Below, in pieces: positions 25,423 to 33,969 of a stretch of DNA of 64,000 nt. Made by a program: the position numbers and the translations under genes. The notes beneath the pieces were generated by a model. That model was not told the DNA's origin. It saw only the letters and a program-made list of their open reading frames with translations, and did not search any database. Position 1 is the first letter of the stretch. Each line of letters opens with the position of its first letter. Source of the DNA: Algoriphagus zhangzhouensis (GTDB lineage Bacteria; Bacteroidota; Bacteroidia; Cytophagales; Cyclobacteriaceae); assembly GCF_900148515.1 (NCBI RefSeq), contig NZ_FRXN01000006.1, forward strand, positions 1-64,000. The letters run 5' to 3'.

Positions 25423-26622
25423 ATGAAGGCATTACAAAATCTCTTCGATAGTATTAAGCCAAACTTTGAAAAGGGAGGCAAATGGGAAAAGTTCTATACC
25501 CTTTATGAGGGACATAGAACGATTGCTTTTGCACCCGACTTGGTAACCAAGGCTAAAGGTGCTCAAATTAAAGATGCAACTGATCTAAAGCGTGTCATGA
25601 TCACTGTGGTGATTGCAATGATTCCAGCTTTGATCTTCGGAATTCTAAATGTTGGGGAGCAGCACTTCCTAGCTGTTGGTGAAACCGCTGGATTCGGTGA
25701 TAAAGTGTTGTTCGGATTGATTTCCGTACTACCTATCCTTATCGTCTCTTATGGTGTTGGTTTGGTGACTGAATTCATTTTCTGTGTGGTTAGAAATCAC
25801 CCAGTTTCTGAAGGTTTCTTAGTATCAGGGATGTTGATCGCGTTGGTGATGCCTCCGCATATTCCTCTTTGGCAAATTGCTTTGGCTACCATTTTCGCAG
25901 TAGTGATTGGTAAAGAAGTGTTTGGTGGAACAGGAATGAATATTTTGAACGTAGCGATGACCGCTCGTGCATTCTTGTATTTCGCTTATCCAGCTCAGAT
26001 TTCTGGTGATCAAGTTTGGACTTACCTAGGTGATAAAGCTGCTGTAGATGGCTTCTCTGGTGCTACTGCATTGGGAGTTGCTTATGGAGCAAGTACTGAA
26101 GGAACACCGGTTGTTGAAGCTCTTGCGTCACACAATGCGGCTATGGGAGCGGATTTCAGCTTTATGAATATGTTTATGGGATGGATTCCTGGTTCAATTG
26201 GTGAGACATCAACTTTGATGGCATTGATCGGAGCTGTAATCTTAATCTATACTGGTGTAGCTAGCTGGAAAATCATCGTTGGTGGTTTTGGTGGAGCTTA
26301 TGCAATGGGTCTTTTGATGAATGCACTTGCTGTAAACGAATACATGGCAATGCCTGCTCACTACCATTTGGTAATGGGAGGTTTGGCTTTCGGTGTTGTA
26401 TTTATGGCAACTGACCCGGTTTCTGCCGCTCAAACTGAAACAGGTAAATGGATTTACGGAATCTTGATCGGTTTTATGACCGTGGTGATTCGTGTAACGA
26501 ACCCAGCATACCCAGAAGGAATTATGCTTGCCGTTCTATTGATGAACGTGTTTGCTCCTTTGATCGATTATTATGTAGTAAAAGCCAATAAAACAAGGAG
26601 GTTACAACGTGCAACAGTCTAA
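25423..26622 (+). CDS. nqrB: Na+-translocating NADH:quinone reductase subunit B
   Basis: Membrane subunit that carries covalent FMN and takes part in quinone binding. The 399-aa protein has about ten membrane spans. The threonine of FSGATALG (about residue 205) is the expected attachment site for covalent FMN. N-terminal KGGKWEKFYTLYEGHRTIAF leads into the first span. It begins 3 bp after nqrA, and nqrC overlaps its end by 14 bp. Confidence 0.97.
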   Translation: MKALQNLFDSIKPNFEKGGKWEKFYTLYEGHRTIAFAPDLVTKAKGAQIKDATDLKRVMITVVIAMIPALIFGILNVGEQHFLAVGETAGFGDKVLFGLISVLPILIVSYGVGLVTEFIFCVVRNHPVSEGFLVSGMLIALVMPPHIPLWQIALATIFAVVIGKEVFGGTGMNILNVAMTARAFLYFAYPAQISGDQVWTYLGDKAAVDGFSGATALGVAYGASTEGTPVVEALASHNAAMGADFSFMNMFMGWIPGSIGETSTLMALIGAVILIYTGVASWKIIVGGFGGAYAMGLLMNALAVNEYMAMPAHYHLVMGGLAFGVVFMATDPVSAAQTETGKWIYGILIGFMTVVIRVTNPAYPEGIMLAVLLMNVFAPLIDYYVVKANKTRRLQRATV

Positions 26623-27370
26623 CGCTTATATTATCACATTTTCGGTCATCTTGACCGTAGTTCTTGGCTTGCTTCTTTCTGGTACTTCTCAAGTATTGGG
26701 ACCGTTGCAGCGTGAGGCAGAAGCCTTGGATAAGAAAAAACAAATCTTGGGAGCTGTGATTTCCGGTGAGGAAATCAGCGCAATGTCTCCTCAAGAGGTA
26801 AATGATTATTATACCAATAGAATTTCTTCTATTGTAGTTGATATCAATGGAAAAGAAGTGTCTGAGCAAGGTGGTGTAGCGGTAACAGCTGAAACTGTTG
26901 ATATCGCTAAAAACTACAAGAAGCCAGCTGATCAGAGATTGTATCCAGTATTTATTTATCATGCAGAAGGAAATGCTGATCAAGTGGAATCTTATATTTT
27001 CCCACTTTATGGGGCAGGTCTTTGGGATGCTATTTGGGGCTTTATCGCTTTGGATACTGATATGAATACTGTAGGTGGTATTACTTTGGCTCACGCAGGT
27101 GAAACTCCAGGTTTGGGAGCTAGAATTACCGAGCCAGGTGTGCAAGCTAGATATGTTGGAAAGACAATTTTTGACGAATCTGGAGATCTAGTTGCTGTAG
27201 AAATGCAGAAGGGTGAAGGAAAAGATTATTCTTCTCAACCTCATCAAATTGACGGTATGTCTGGAGCAACAATTACTGGTAAAGGTGTCAATTCAATGTT
27301 GAAGGATTACCTTGGTCACTACGAGGCATATATCGAATCCAAGAAGTCTGGGGCTGTAGCCGCTCTTTAA
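26609..27370 (+). CDS. nqrC: Na+-translocating NADH:quinone reductase subunit C
   Basis: Single-span subunit with a periplasmic FMN domain. The 253-aa protein starts at a GTG (26609) that overlaps the nqrB end by 14 bp and leads directly into the membrane span SNAYIITFSVILTVVLGLLLS (about 3-23). The FMN-attachment motif SGATITGKGV is near residue 222, where the second threonine carries the flavin in the family. GLWDAIWGFIALD and HAGETPGLGARI are typical NqrC segments. Confidence 0.96.
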   Translation: MQQSNAYIITFSVILTVVLGLLLSGTSQVLGPLQREAEALDKKKQILGAVISGEEISAMSPQEVNDYYTNRISSIVVDINGKEVSEQGGVAVTAETVDIAKNYKKPADQRLYPVFIYHAEGNADQVESYIFPLYGAGLWDAIWGFIALDTDMNTVGGITLAHAGETPGLGARITEPGVQARYVGKTIFDESGDLVAVEMQKGEGKDYSSQPHQIDGMSGATITGKGVNSMLKDYLGHYEAYIESKKSGAVAAL

Positions 27371-27399
27371 TTTTAAACAACTCACAGAATTATAATCAT

Positions 27400-28083
27400 A
27401 TGAGTGCTGAAACAGTAGAAAAAGCGATTGAGAAGAAGCCAGCTGAAGAGCTTCTTTCCAAGCGCCGCAAAAAATTAGTAACAGACCCTTTGGTAGATGA
27501 TAACCCGATTACCATTCAGGTATTGGGGATTTGTTCTGCCTTGGCGGTAACAACGCAGATGAAGCCTACTTTGGTAATGGCAATCTCTGTAATTTTTGTT
27601 GTTGTAATGTCCAACTTGGTAATCTCTTTGATGAGAAATACCATCCCTAGCCGAGTTCGTATCATTGTACAGTTGGCAGTAGTAGCAACCTTGGTAACCT
27701 TGGTATCAGAGGTATTGAGAGCTTTTGCCTATGACATGTACAAAGAACTTTCTGTATTTATCGGTTTGATTATCACCAACTGTATCGTAATGGGTCGTTT
27801 GGAAGCTTTTGCTTTGGGTAACAAGCCTTATGATTCAGTATTGGATGGGTTTGGATCTGCTTTGGGATATTCTTGGATCATCTTGACAGTAGCTTTCTTT
27901 AGAGAATTGCTAGGTTCTGGATCTGTATTCGGACTTCCAATTTACGACACGATCTCTGGTCTATTTGGTCCTGACTTCAAGTTGGCAACCAACGGATTGA
28001 TGGTATCTCCTGTAGGTGCTTTCGTGATCCTAGGTTTGATCATCTGGGTACAGCGTACCAAAACTGGTTATGTAGAACACTAA
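27400..28083 (+). CDS. nqrD: Na+-translocating NADH:quinone reductase subunit D
   Basis: Membrane subunit of Nqr and of the Rnf-D/E type superfamily, 227 aa. After a charged N-terminus (about 1-35) come six hydrophobic spans. The conserved cysteine-containing segment ITNCIVMGRLEAFA (about 125-138) includes a cysteine of the intramembrane iron centre shared by NqrD and NqrE. It starts 29 bp after nqrC and is followed 15 bp later by nqrE. Confidence 0.96.
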   Translation: MSAETVEKAIEKKPAEELLSKRRKKLVTDPLVDDNPITIQVLGICSALAVTTQMKPTLVMAISVIFVVVMSNLVISLMRNTIPSRVRIIVQLAVVATLVTLVSEVLRAFAYDMYKELSVFIGLIITNCIVMGRLEAFALGNKPYDSVLDGFGSALGYSWIILTVAFFRELLGSGSVFGLPIYDTISGLFGPDFKLATNGLMVSPVGAFVILGLIIWVQRTKTGYVEH

Positions 28084-28098
28084 AATCCTATAGAAGAA

Positions 28099-28710
28099 AT
28101 GGAATTATTTAACTTAGGTATTCGGTCGATCTTTATCGACAACATGATTTTCGCTTACTTCTTGGGAATGTGTTCTTTCTTGGCAGTTTCCAAAAAAGTA
28201 AGTACAGCAATCGGACTTGGTGCAGCTGTAATCTTCGTATTGACAGTAACTGTACCAGTGAACTGGCTATTGAATGAATATGTATTGAAAGAAGGTGCTT
28301 TGACTTGGGTAAGTGCTGATTTGGCATCTATCGATTTGACTTTCTTGAGATTTATCATGTTTATCGCAATCATCGCTGCGATGGTTCAGTTGGTAGAAAT
28401 GGTTGTGGAAAAATTTGCTCCAGCTTTGTATGGTGCATTGGGTATCTTCTTGCCTTTGATCGCTGTAAACTGTGCGATTTTGGGTGGTTCCCTATTCATG
28501 GCTCAAAGAGACTATACCATTGCTGAATCTGCAGTATATGGCTTCGGTTCAGGAACTGGATTCTGTCTTGCGATTGTAGCTTTGGCTGCGATCCGTGAAA
28601 AATTGAAATATTCTGCAGTTCCTAATGGCTTGAAAGGTTTGGGTATTACCATGCTTTTGACCGGTTTGATGGGTATTGCATTTATGTCTTTTATGGGTAT
28701 CGACCTTTAA
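28099..28710 (+). CDS. nqrE: Na+-translocating NADH:quinone reductase subunit E
   Basis: Membrane subunit homologous to NqrD in opposite topology, 203 aa, six spans. The N-terminal [18 protein letters not shown] and the later [17 protein letters not shown] (about 122-138) carry the conserved cysteines of the intramembrane iron site. In most species nqrF, the NADH-oxidising subunit, comes next. Here a strong terminator follows 16 bp after the stop, and the next gene is unrelated. Confidence 0.96.
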   Translation: MELFNLGIRSIFIDNMIFAYFLGMCSFLAVSKKVSTAIGLGAAVIFVLTVTVPVNWLLNEYVLKEGALTWVSADLASIDLTFLRFIMFIAIIAAMVQLVEMVVEKFAPALYGALGIFLPLIAVNCAILGGSLFMAQRDYTIAESAVYGFGSGTGFCLAIVALAAIREKLKYSAVPNGLKGLGITMLLTGLMGIAFMSFMGIDL

Positions 28711-28726
28711 GAGAAAATAAAGATCT

Positions 28727-28761
28727 AAAAAAGGCTCTGGAGAAATTCAGAGCCTTTTTTG
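28727..28761 (+). terminator. Terminator after nqrE
   Basis: A 13-bp A/T-flanked stem around GGCTCTG (28733-28739) and CAGAGCC (28748-28754), with an 8-nt loop and a T-run, ends the nqrABCDE transcript. Confidence 0.92.
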
Positions 28762-28878
28762 TTATAGGGCTTTTGCCCTTTCAGTTTTGTTCGAAAATCA
28801 GTTTTAATTGTTTTTTTAACGGTTAAAATTGTTCTTAAGAAAAACCTAAATTTCGAGTTCAAACCTAATTACTACAAC

Positions 28879-29505
28879 ATGAAAAAAATATTTTCATTAC
28901 TACTCTTGACCCTGGTAGCTACTTTTTCTTATGCCCAATCCGGCGAATGGATTGAGCTTTTTAACGGTAAGGACCTAGATGGTTGGAAATTAACTACAGA
29001 TAGTCCCGAATCATTTCAAATTGAAGATGGAGTCATTAAAGTAGCTGGAAAAAGAGCGCACCTTTTCTATGATGGTCCAGTTGGAAACCATGATTTCAAA
29101 GACTTTGAAGTGATCGTTACTTTGAAAACAATGCCACAGGCAAACTCTGGGATTTTCATCCACACACAATATCAGGCAGATGGATGGCCTAATATCGGTT
29201 ATGAAATTCAGGTAAACCAAAGTCATGGTGACTGGAGAAAGACTGGTAGTGTTTATTCGTTCAAAGATGTGAAAGATGTCTATGTCGAAGATGGAGAATG
29301 GTATACAGAGCATATCATCGTCAAAGGAGATAAAGTGACTGTGAAAGTCAATGGAAAAACAATCAATAAATTTGATGAATCCAAGGATAGAGAAGAAGGC
29401 GATTTGGGTACCAAAAAGTTGAGTCATGGCACTATTGCCCTTCAGGCACATGATCCAAATTCAGTGATCTATTTCAAAAGCATCAAAGTGAAATACAAAG
29501 ATTAA
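28879..29505 (+). CDS. Secreted DUF1080 family protein (3-keto-disaccharide hydrolase-like)
   Basis: A 208-aa secreted protein, signal peptide MKKIFSLLLLTLVATFSYA with cleavage before Gln20. The rest is one DUF1080 domain, a concanavalin-like jelly roll. The opening EWIELFNGKDLDGWKL, then ANSGIFIHTQYQ and GYEIQVNQSH, are its hallmarks. The family is annotated as 3-keto-disaccharide hydrolase or glucan-binding. The catalytic role here is a family inference. It has terminators on both sides, so it is a single-gene unit. It probably acts in the periplasm or on the cell surface. Confidence 0.88.
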   Translation: MKKIFSLLLLTLVATFSYAQSGEWIELFNGKDLDGWKLTTDSPESFQIEDGVIKVAGKRAHLFYDGPVGNHDFKDFEVIVTLKTMPQANSGIFIHTQYQADGWPNIGYEIQVNQSHGDWRKTGSVYSFKDVKDVYVEDGEWYTEHIIVKGDKVTVKVNGKTINKFDESKDREEGDLGTKKLSHGTIALQAHDPNSVIYFKSIKVKYKD

Positions 29506-29524
29506 TATCCCTTTTAGTAACATG

Positions 29525-29559
29525 AAAAATGCCTGACCAATTTTGATCAGGCATTTTTT
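29525..29559. terminator. Bidirectional terminator between DUF1080 and beta-helix genes
   Basis: A 12-bp stem (AAAAATGCCTGA 29525-29536 with TCAGGCATTTTT 29547-29558) has T-runs on both strands, placed between convergent genes. Confidence 0.9.
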
Positions 29560-29577
29560 ATTTCCAGTGGTTTGGAT

Positions 29578-31221
29578 TTACTTTTTAAGCCCTTCAATTT
29601 CTACTTTTTGAAACATGACCGGATTTTTACTGATCTTCAAAGCATTCCCACTTGCTATTTTGATGTTCTTTAGGATTACTTTCTTGGTGATTACATATGG
29701 GAATTCCTCCTGGTAAAAACTATCCTTCCTTTCAGGATTAAAATTGGCAAAAAGGATGGGACCATCATATTCCTCAGAATGATTGGAGTCTTCAATGGAG
29801 AGATTTATGATTTTTATCGTTTCAGGCATATAGCATACATATCCGAAATCATGTTGACCAGAATTGTATCCGCTAATTAAATCTGCTTGTCTTGCATTGC
29901 CAGCATTTGGATTGAAGACACAATCCTTGATGATGAATTCTCCCTCCCAAGTGCTTCCGTAGTCTGATCTGAGATTGATTAACCTTCCGCTATTGATAGT
30001 GGAGTTTTCTACCAACAAAGTTCCTGTACCTATAGCGTTGATCCCCATGTGGCCCAATTCGGAATTTCGGATAGTCGCATTTGCCACACCCATATGAGCA
30101 TCAAATCTGGAAAGTTTACAGTTGTCGTAGAGTAGGTTTTTACTGTAGTTAGAGCCGAAGATTCCCCAGTAGGTTCTGTCATTGATGTCGTTTGTTTGAC
30201 TACAATTGATAAAAGACACATTCAATGCCCGGTTTACAGAAAGATCATAAGAGCCCATGCTTACGGGTTTGCCTGCTCTTCCTATCGTGCTATAGGTTTT
30301 ATGACCAGTAAAGATGCTATTCATCACTTTGACGTCTGCGCAATCTTGAATAGTGATAAATCCTCCATAAGGAGCCCCATGCTCGCCTTCTCCAGTGACA
30401 GAATGCTTTATGCCATCAACAATGACATTTGAGCGTCTAATTAGAAGATTTCTACTGTAGTAGTTGTACTTGGATTCCTCCTGGTTAGCTATTGTGGTAA
30501 AATGGCCGCCTGTTATCTTAACAGTTTTTTCATCAATAGGAAGTGCAGTGATTTCAGTGATCTGCTCAAAGTCCCAGATGATAGGACTTTTTGGATCAAT
30601 TTTTCCACTCTTTTCAATTCTGAAATTGTCTGTTTGTGGATAGCCATTGTTTTGGTTTAGACCAAATCGGATGTAGCGTCGGATGGTAGTATCTGTGCCA
30701 GTGACCAGGTAGGCCTGATCCAAGTCTAAGTCCAATTTCTTTTGACCCTTTTTAAGGGAAGTGACACCTTCCAATTTGATAGGGTCCAATGAAGTTTTTA
30801 CTTCGAAAATGGGGGTAGTTCTGTTTTTTACATTTCTATCATCGATGATAAAAGAAGCCTTTCCAAAATCTGTGTCTGTTTGTATGATCGCTTTTCGATC
30901 ATTACCTCCGATATAGTAGTTTGCGCCTTCGTTTGCTTTGATACTTAATCCATTTTCATTTGCAAAAGCATGTGTCGCAACGATGCTATTTTGATCATCA
31001 GCTTTTCCATCTCCAATAGCACCAAAATCACTGTAGCTGATGAAACCTTGTTTTTTGAATTTCGCTAAATCTGAATCCGAAACGAGAATCTTTAAAATTC
31101 CATTTTCAGCTTCTTGAATGGTGGTTTGGCCTTGAGAATATATGATTTCAATTTCTGATTGGGGATAGACTTTTAATGAAACCAGTAGAAGAAAAAATAG
31201 ACTCAAAAAGTGAATTTTCAT
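29578..31221 (-). CDS. Secreted right-handed beta-helix protein (pectate lyase-like)
   Basis: A 547-aa protein with a signal peptide (MKIHFLSLFFLLLVSLKVYP, cleavage near Gln21). Around residue 60 is YSDFGAIGDGKADDQNSIVA, the N-terminal motif of the pectate-lyase/glycoside hydrolase 28-like beta-helix superfamily. From about 240 to 460 short repeating strands (NSIFTGHKTYSTIG, NCSQTNDIND, NCKLSRFDAH, NSTINSGRL) give the expected helix turns. The enzymatic class and substrate are unclear; lyase, hydrolase, or a non-catalytic surface binder are all possible. No polysaccharide-utilisation locus genes (SusC/D) lie beside it. Confidence 0.75.
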   Translation of the reverse strand: MKIHFLSLFFLLLVSLKVYPQSEIEIIYSQGQTTIQEAENGILKILVSDSDLAKFKKQGFISYSDFGAIGDGKADDQNSIVATHAFANENGLSIKANEGANYYIGGNDRKAIIQTDTDFGKASFIIDDRNVKNRTTPIFEVKTSLDPIKLEGVTSLKKGQKKLDLDLDQAYLVTGTDTTIRRYIRFGLNQNNGYPQTDNFRIEKSGKIDPKSPIIWDFEQITEITALPIDEKTVKITGGHFTTIANQEESKYNYYSRNLLIRRSNVIVDGIKHSVTGEGEHGAPYGGFITIQDCADVKVMNSIFTGHKTYSTIGRAGKPVSMGSYDLSVNRALNVSFINCSQTNDINDRTYWGIFGSNYSKNLLYDNCKLSRFDAHMGVANATIRNSELGHMGINAIGTGTLLVENSTINSGRLINLRSDYGSTWEGEFIIKDCVFNPNAGNARQADLISGYNSGQHDFGYVCYMPETIKIINLSIEDSNHSEEYDGPILFANFNPERKDSFYQEEFPYVITKKVILKNIKIASGNALKISKNPVMFQKVEIEGLKK

Positions 31222-31406
31222 GGAATGTGAATTTTGGATTTAAGTGTTGATTGACAGGAATTAAAATTGGCTGATAATTAAAAATATAAGTTTTTCTAAA
31301 AGAATACCTCAACTTTATTCCGAACGGCTAGTCAATTTAGAGTCGAAAGCTTGTAAAGTGTTTATTGTCCAAAATGATTAGGCATTTTTTTTGAGAAAGG
31401 GGAGAC

Positions 31407-31964
31407 ATGGCATTTACATACAAAAGGATCTTATCCTATTTCCTTCGAGGCTTATTGTTTTTGACTCCTTTAGCAGTCACTATTTATGTGATCTATGCGA
31501 TTTTCGTCTTTTTGGATAATTTGATTCCTGTTCCTATTCCAGGGATCGGAATTCTCATGGTTCTTGGTCTGATCACTTTTATTGGATATCTGGCGAGTCT
31601 GTTCTTTACCCGTCGGTTTTTCGATTGGTTTGAAAGAGGCTTGGTCCGGATTCCTTTGGTGAACTTGCTGTACACTTCTATTAAAGATTTGATGGGAGCC
31701 TTTGTAGGGGAAAAGAAAAAGTTCAGCTCACCTGTCATTGTTCAAGTTTCTGATACTCTTTCTAGGCTGGGTTTTATCACCCAAGATGATATGTCAGTTA
31801 TCGGAAATGAGGAATTGGTTGCCGTATATTTTCCCCATAGTTACAATGTGTCTGGTAACGTGTTTTTGGTTCCTAAAGATAAAGTAAAACGCCTTGAAGG
31901 AGTGAAGAGTGCTGATGTGATGAAGTTTATGGTAAGTGGTGGTGTTTCATCTTTGGAAGGATAA
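31407..31964 (+). CDS. DUF502 family membrane protein
   Basis: A 185-aa protein with two N-terminal membrane spans (about 10-35 and 48-70) enclosing the short loop DNLIPVPIPG, and a cytoplasmic soluble domain with RIPLVNLLYTSIKDLMGAF, the DUF502 signature, and YFPHSYNVSGNVFLVPKDKV. The function of the family is unknown; in some bacteria it is linked to envelope processes. It is convergent with the TolB-like gene (14-bp gap), with no terminator visible between them. Confidence 0.86.
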   Translation: MAFTYKRILSYFLRGLLFLTPLAVTIYVIYAIFVFLDNLIPVPIPGIGILMVLGLITFIGYLASLFFTRRFFDWFERGLVRIPLVNLLYTSIKDLMGAFVGEKKKFSSPVIVQVSDTLSRLGFITQDDMSVIGNEELVAVYFPHSYNVSGNVFLVPKDKVKRLEGVKSADVMKFMVSGGVSSLEG

Positions 31965-31978
31965 GTCATATGTCATCC

Positions 31979-32884
31979 CTATTTGAGGTACCTCACAAAT
32001 GCAATCCATACCCCATCTGGAGACCATGAATGTACATTGATGGTGCCTTGGCCTCCATAAAAAACCGGAGTCAAATCTTTTAGCTTTTTGGATTCTACAT
32101 CTAATAAGCGAAGCTTGACATCTTTTCCGAATGGATGAGCGCCTCTTTGGTCTTCAAGGTAAGAGATGATCACTGCGCTATGATTGTCTGGAGATGGATG
32201 AGGGAACCAATTGTCCAGTTCATCAAAAGTTAATTGTTCTTGTTGACTTCCATCGGGTTTCATTCGGTATGCTTGCATTCTTCCAGTTCGATGTGAATTG
32301 AAATAAATCCATTTTCCATCATAAGAATATTCTGGGCCATCGTCTAATCCTTCAGTATCTGTTAGCCTTACTTCATCGCCTCCTTCTGAGGAAATAGCAT
32401 ATACATCCCAAGCATCATCACGCATTGCACAGTAGACCAATGTTTTTCCGTCGGGGCTGATCCCATGCCAATAGCTTGGATAATTTGGAGTAATCAATTT
32501 ACTGGGACCACCATTACTTGATATGGTATAGATTCTTGAGCTCAGTCCTTCATCATTTCTACTAAAAACAATTGTCTTCCCGTCAAAGCTGAGTCCGTGA
32601 TCATTGTTGATCCGATTCATGTAATCAGGGGAAATAGTACCAAGCTTATTCCCCTCCAAATCGATTTTTTCCAATTTGCCATCGGAATTTATTTGTAGGA
32701 ATTTTCCATCTCGACTCCAATTGGGAGCTTCAAAATGTCTTTTTTCCTTCAGGATTACTTTTTCTTCAAGAGTATTGACATTCAAAATGACTAGCTCACT
32801 GGAAATTCCCTCTGGGACTTGTTGGGAATGGCTAGAAAAAACAGGGATTATTAAGAATAGAAAGCTGAGGATTTTAGGTTTCAT
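31979..32884 (-). CDS. Secreted TolB-like WD40/PD40 propeller protein
   Basis: A 301-aa secreted protein, signal peptide MKPKILSFLFLIIPVFSSHSQ. Repeats of the PD40 type are plain: APNWSRDGKFLQINSDG, HGLSFDGKTIVFSRNDEG, WHGISPDGKTLVYCAMRD, EYSYDGKWIYFNSHRTGRMQ, HPSPDNHSAVIISY, SWSPDGVWIAFVRY, spaced about 45 aa, making a six-bladed propeller. Such proteins bind partners or are the propeller part of a peptidase, but no peptidase domain is present here. Function in this cell is unknown. It is convergent with DUF502 and the selD gene lies upstream. Confidence 0.82.
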   Translation of the reverse strand: MKPKILSFLFLIIPVFSSHSQQVPEGISSELVILNVNTLEEKVILKEKRHFEAPNWSRDGKFLQINSDGKLEKIDLEGNKLGTISPDYMNRINNDHGLSFDGKTIVFSRNDEGLSSRIYTISSNGGPSKLITPNYPSYWHGISPDGKTLVYCAMRDDAWDVYAISSEGGDEVRLTDTEGLDDGPEYSYDGKWIYFNSHRTGRMQAYRMKPDGSQQEQLTFDELDNWFPHPSPDNHSAVIISYLEDQRGAHPFGKDVKLRLLDVESKKLKDLTPVFYGGQGTINVHSWSPDGVWIAFVRYLK

Positions 32885-32928
32885 TTTTGGGAGATTGTTT
32901 CTCCTTAATTTACTAAGCCTCAGGTAAA

Positions 32929-33969
32929 TTATTGGATATACACTGTTTTTTCTAGAAGATTAGTAAATGATCCGATTTTCCAGAATTTGTGGTTTTCCCT
33001 TTTCAAAGTGTCTTCAAACCATTTTTGATCTTCTGGAGAAACGGCTATCAATAAGCCCCCACTAGTTTGTGGATCGCAAAGTTTGACTAGGTCCATTCCT
33101 TTGACTCCTTCAGTTTTTGGAGAAAAGGCATTCCAGTTTCTATAGGTATTGTCTGGGAAAATAAACTGGTTGATATATTCTTGAATCCCATCAATCAAGG
33201 GTAGCTTGGAGATTTCTATTTCAGCAGAAAGGTTCGCTCCCTCTGCCATTTCTATCAAATGTCCCAATATGCCAAAACCAGTTACATCGGTCATGGCTTT
33301 TACTTCTTCATGGTTTCCAAGTATGGCTCCAATGGAGTTCAATTGACAGGCCGTGTCAATCAATTTTGAATAGTCCTCTTCATTGATTTTTCCTCGCTTC
33401 AAAGCCGTAGCTAAAACTCCAACACCAAGTGGTTTGGTCAGATAAATCAAATCCCCAGATTTAGCATCTTGATTGGTTTTGATTTTTCGAGGGTGAACAA
33501 CACCATTAACAGATAAACCAAAAATTGGATCTTTCGCCGCGATGCTATGTCCACCTGCGAGTTCAATTCCAGCTTCTTGACAAATTGACTTGGCTCCTTC
33601 CATTACTTTAGCAGCCAATTCTGGAGAGATTTTCTCAACGGGCCAGCTTAAAATGGCATTTGCGAATAGGGGCTTTCCCCCCATCGCATAGATATCGGAA
33701 ATAGCATTGGCAGCAGAGATTCTTCCAAAATCAAAGGGGTCGTCAACGATTGGTGTAAAAAAATCTACTGAATTGATCATGGCAATGTCTTCGGAAACTT
33801 GGTAAACTGCAGCATCATCTTTTCCAGAGTTACCAACCAATAAATTGGGGTCATTTTGTGAAAATGAATTGCTGGAGGATAGAATTTGATCCAAAATAGC
33901 TGGAGCGATTTTGCAGCCACAACCTGAGCCTTCACTCCATTCTGTTAATTTGATTTCCTTAGCTTCCAT
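32929..33969 (-). CDS. selD: Selenide, water dikinase
   Basis: Makes selenophosphate from selenide and ATP, the donor for selenium insertion. The 346-aa protein has the catalytic residues in SEGSGCGCK (Cys17, Cys19, Lys20), the same numbering as E. coli. The catalytic position is cysteine, so no selenocysteine codon is needed. Further motifs: NSVDFFTPIVDDPFDFGRI, GKPLFANAIL, GGHSI, LTKPLGVGVL and MTDVTGFGILGHLIEMA. It overlaps mnmH by 11 bp on the same strand, so both are translated from one message. Confidence 0.96.
   Translation of the reverse strand: MEAKEIKLTEWSEGSGCGCKIAPAILDQILSSSNSFSQNDPNLLVGNSGKDDAAVYQVSEDIAMINSVDFFTPIVDDPFDFGRISAANAISDIYAMGGKPLFANAILSWPVEKISPELAAKVMEGAKSICQEAGIELAGGHSIAAKDPIFGLSVNGVVHPRKIKTNQDAKSGDLIYLTKPLGVGVLATALKRGKINEEDYSKLIDTACQLNSIGAILGNHEEVKAMTDVTGFGILGHLIEMAEGANLSAEIEISKLPLIDGIQEYINQFIFPDNTYRNWNAFSPKTEGVKGMDLVKLCDPQTSGGLLIAVSPEDQKWFEDTLKRENHKFWKIGSFTNLLEKTVYIQ

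Noticed and set aside
26522..27145. 207-aa reverse ORF opposite nqrB/nqrC
   Set aside because: It is a shadow on the antisense strand of well-supported nqr genes; its Ser/Ile/Tyr-rich composition is typical of antisense frames.
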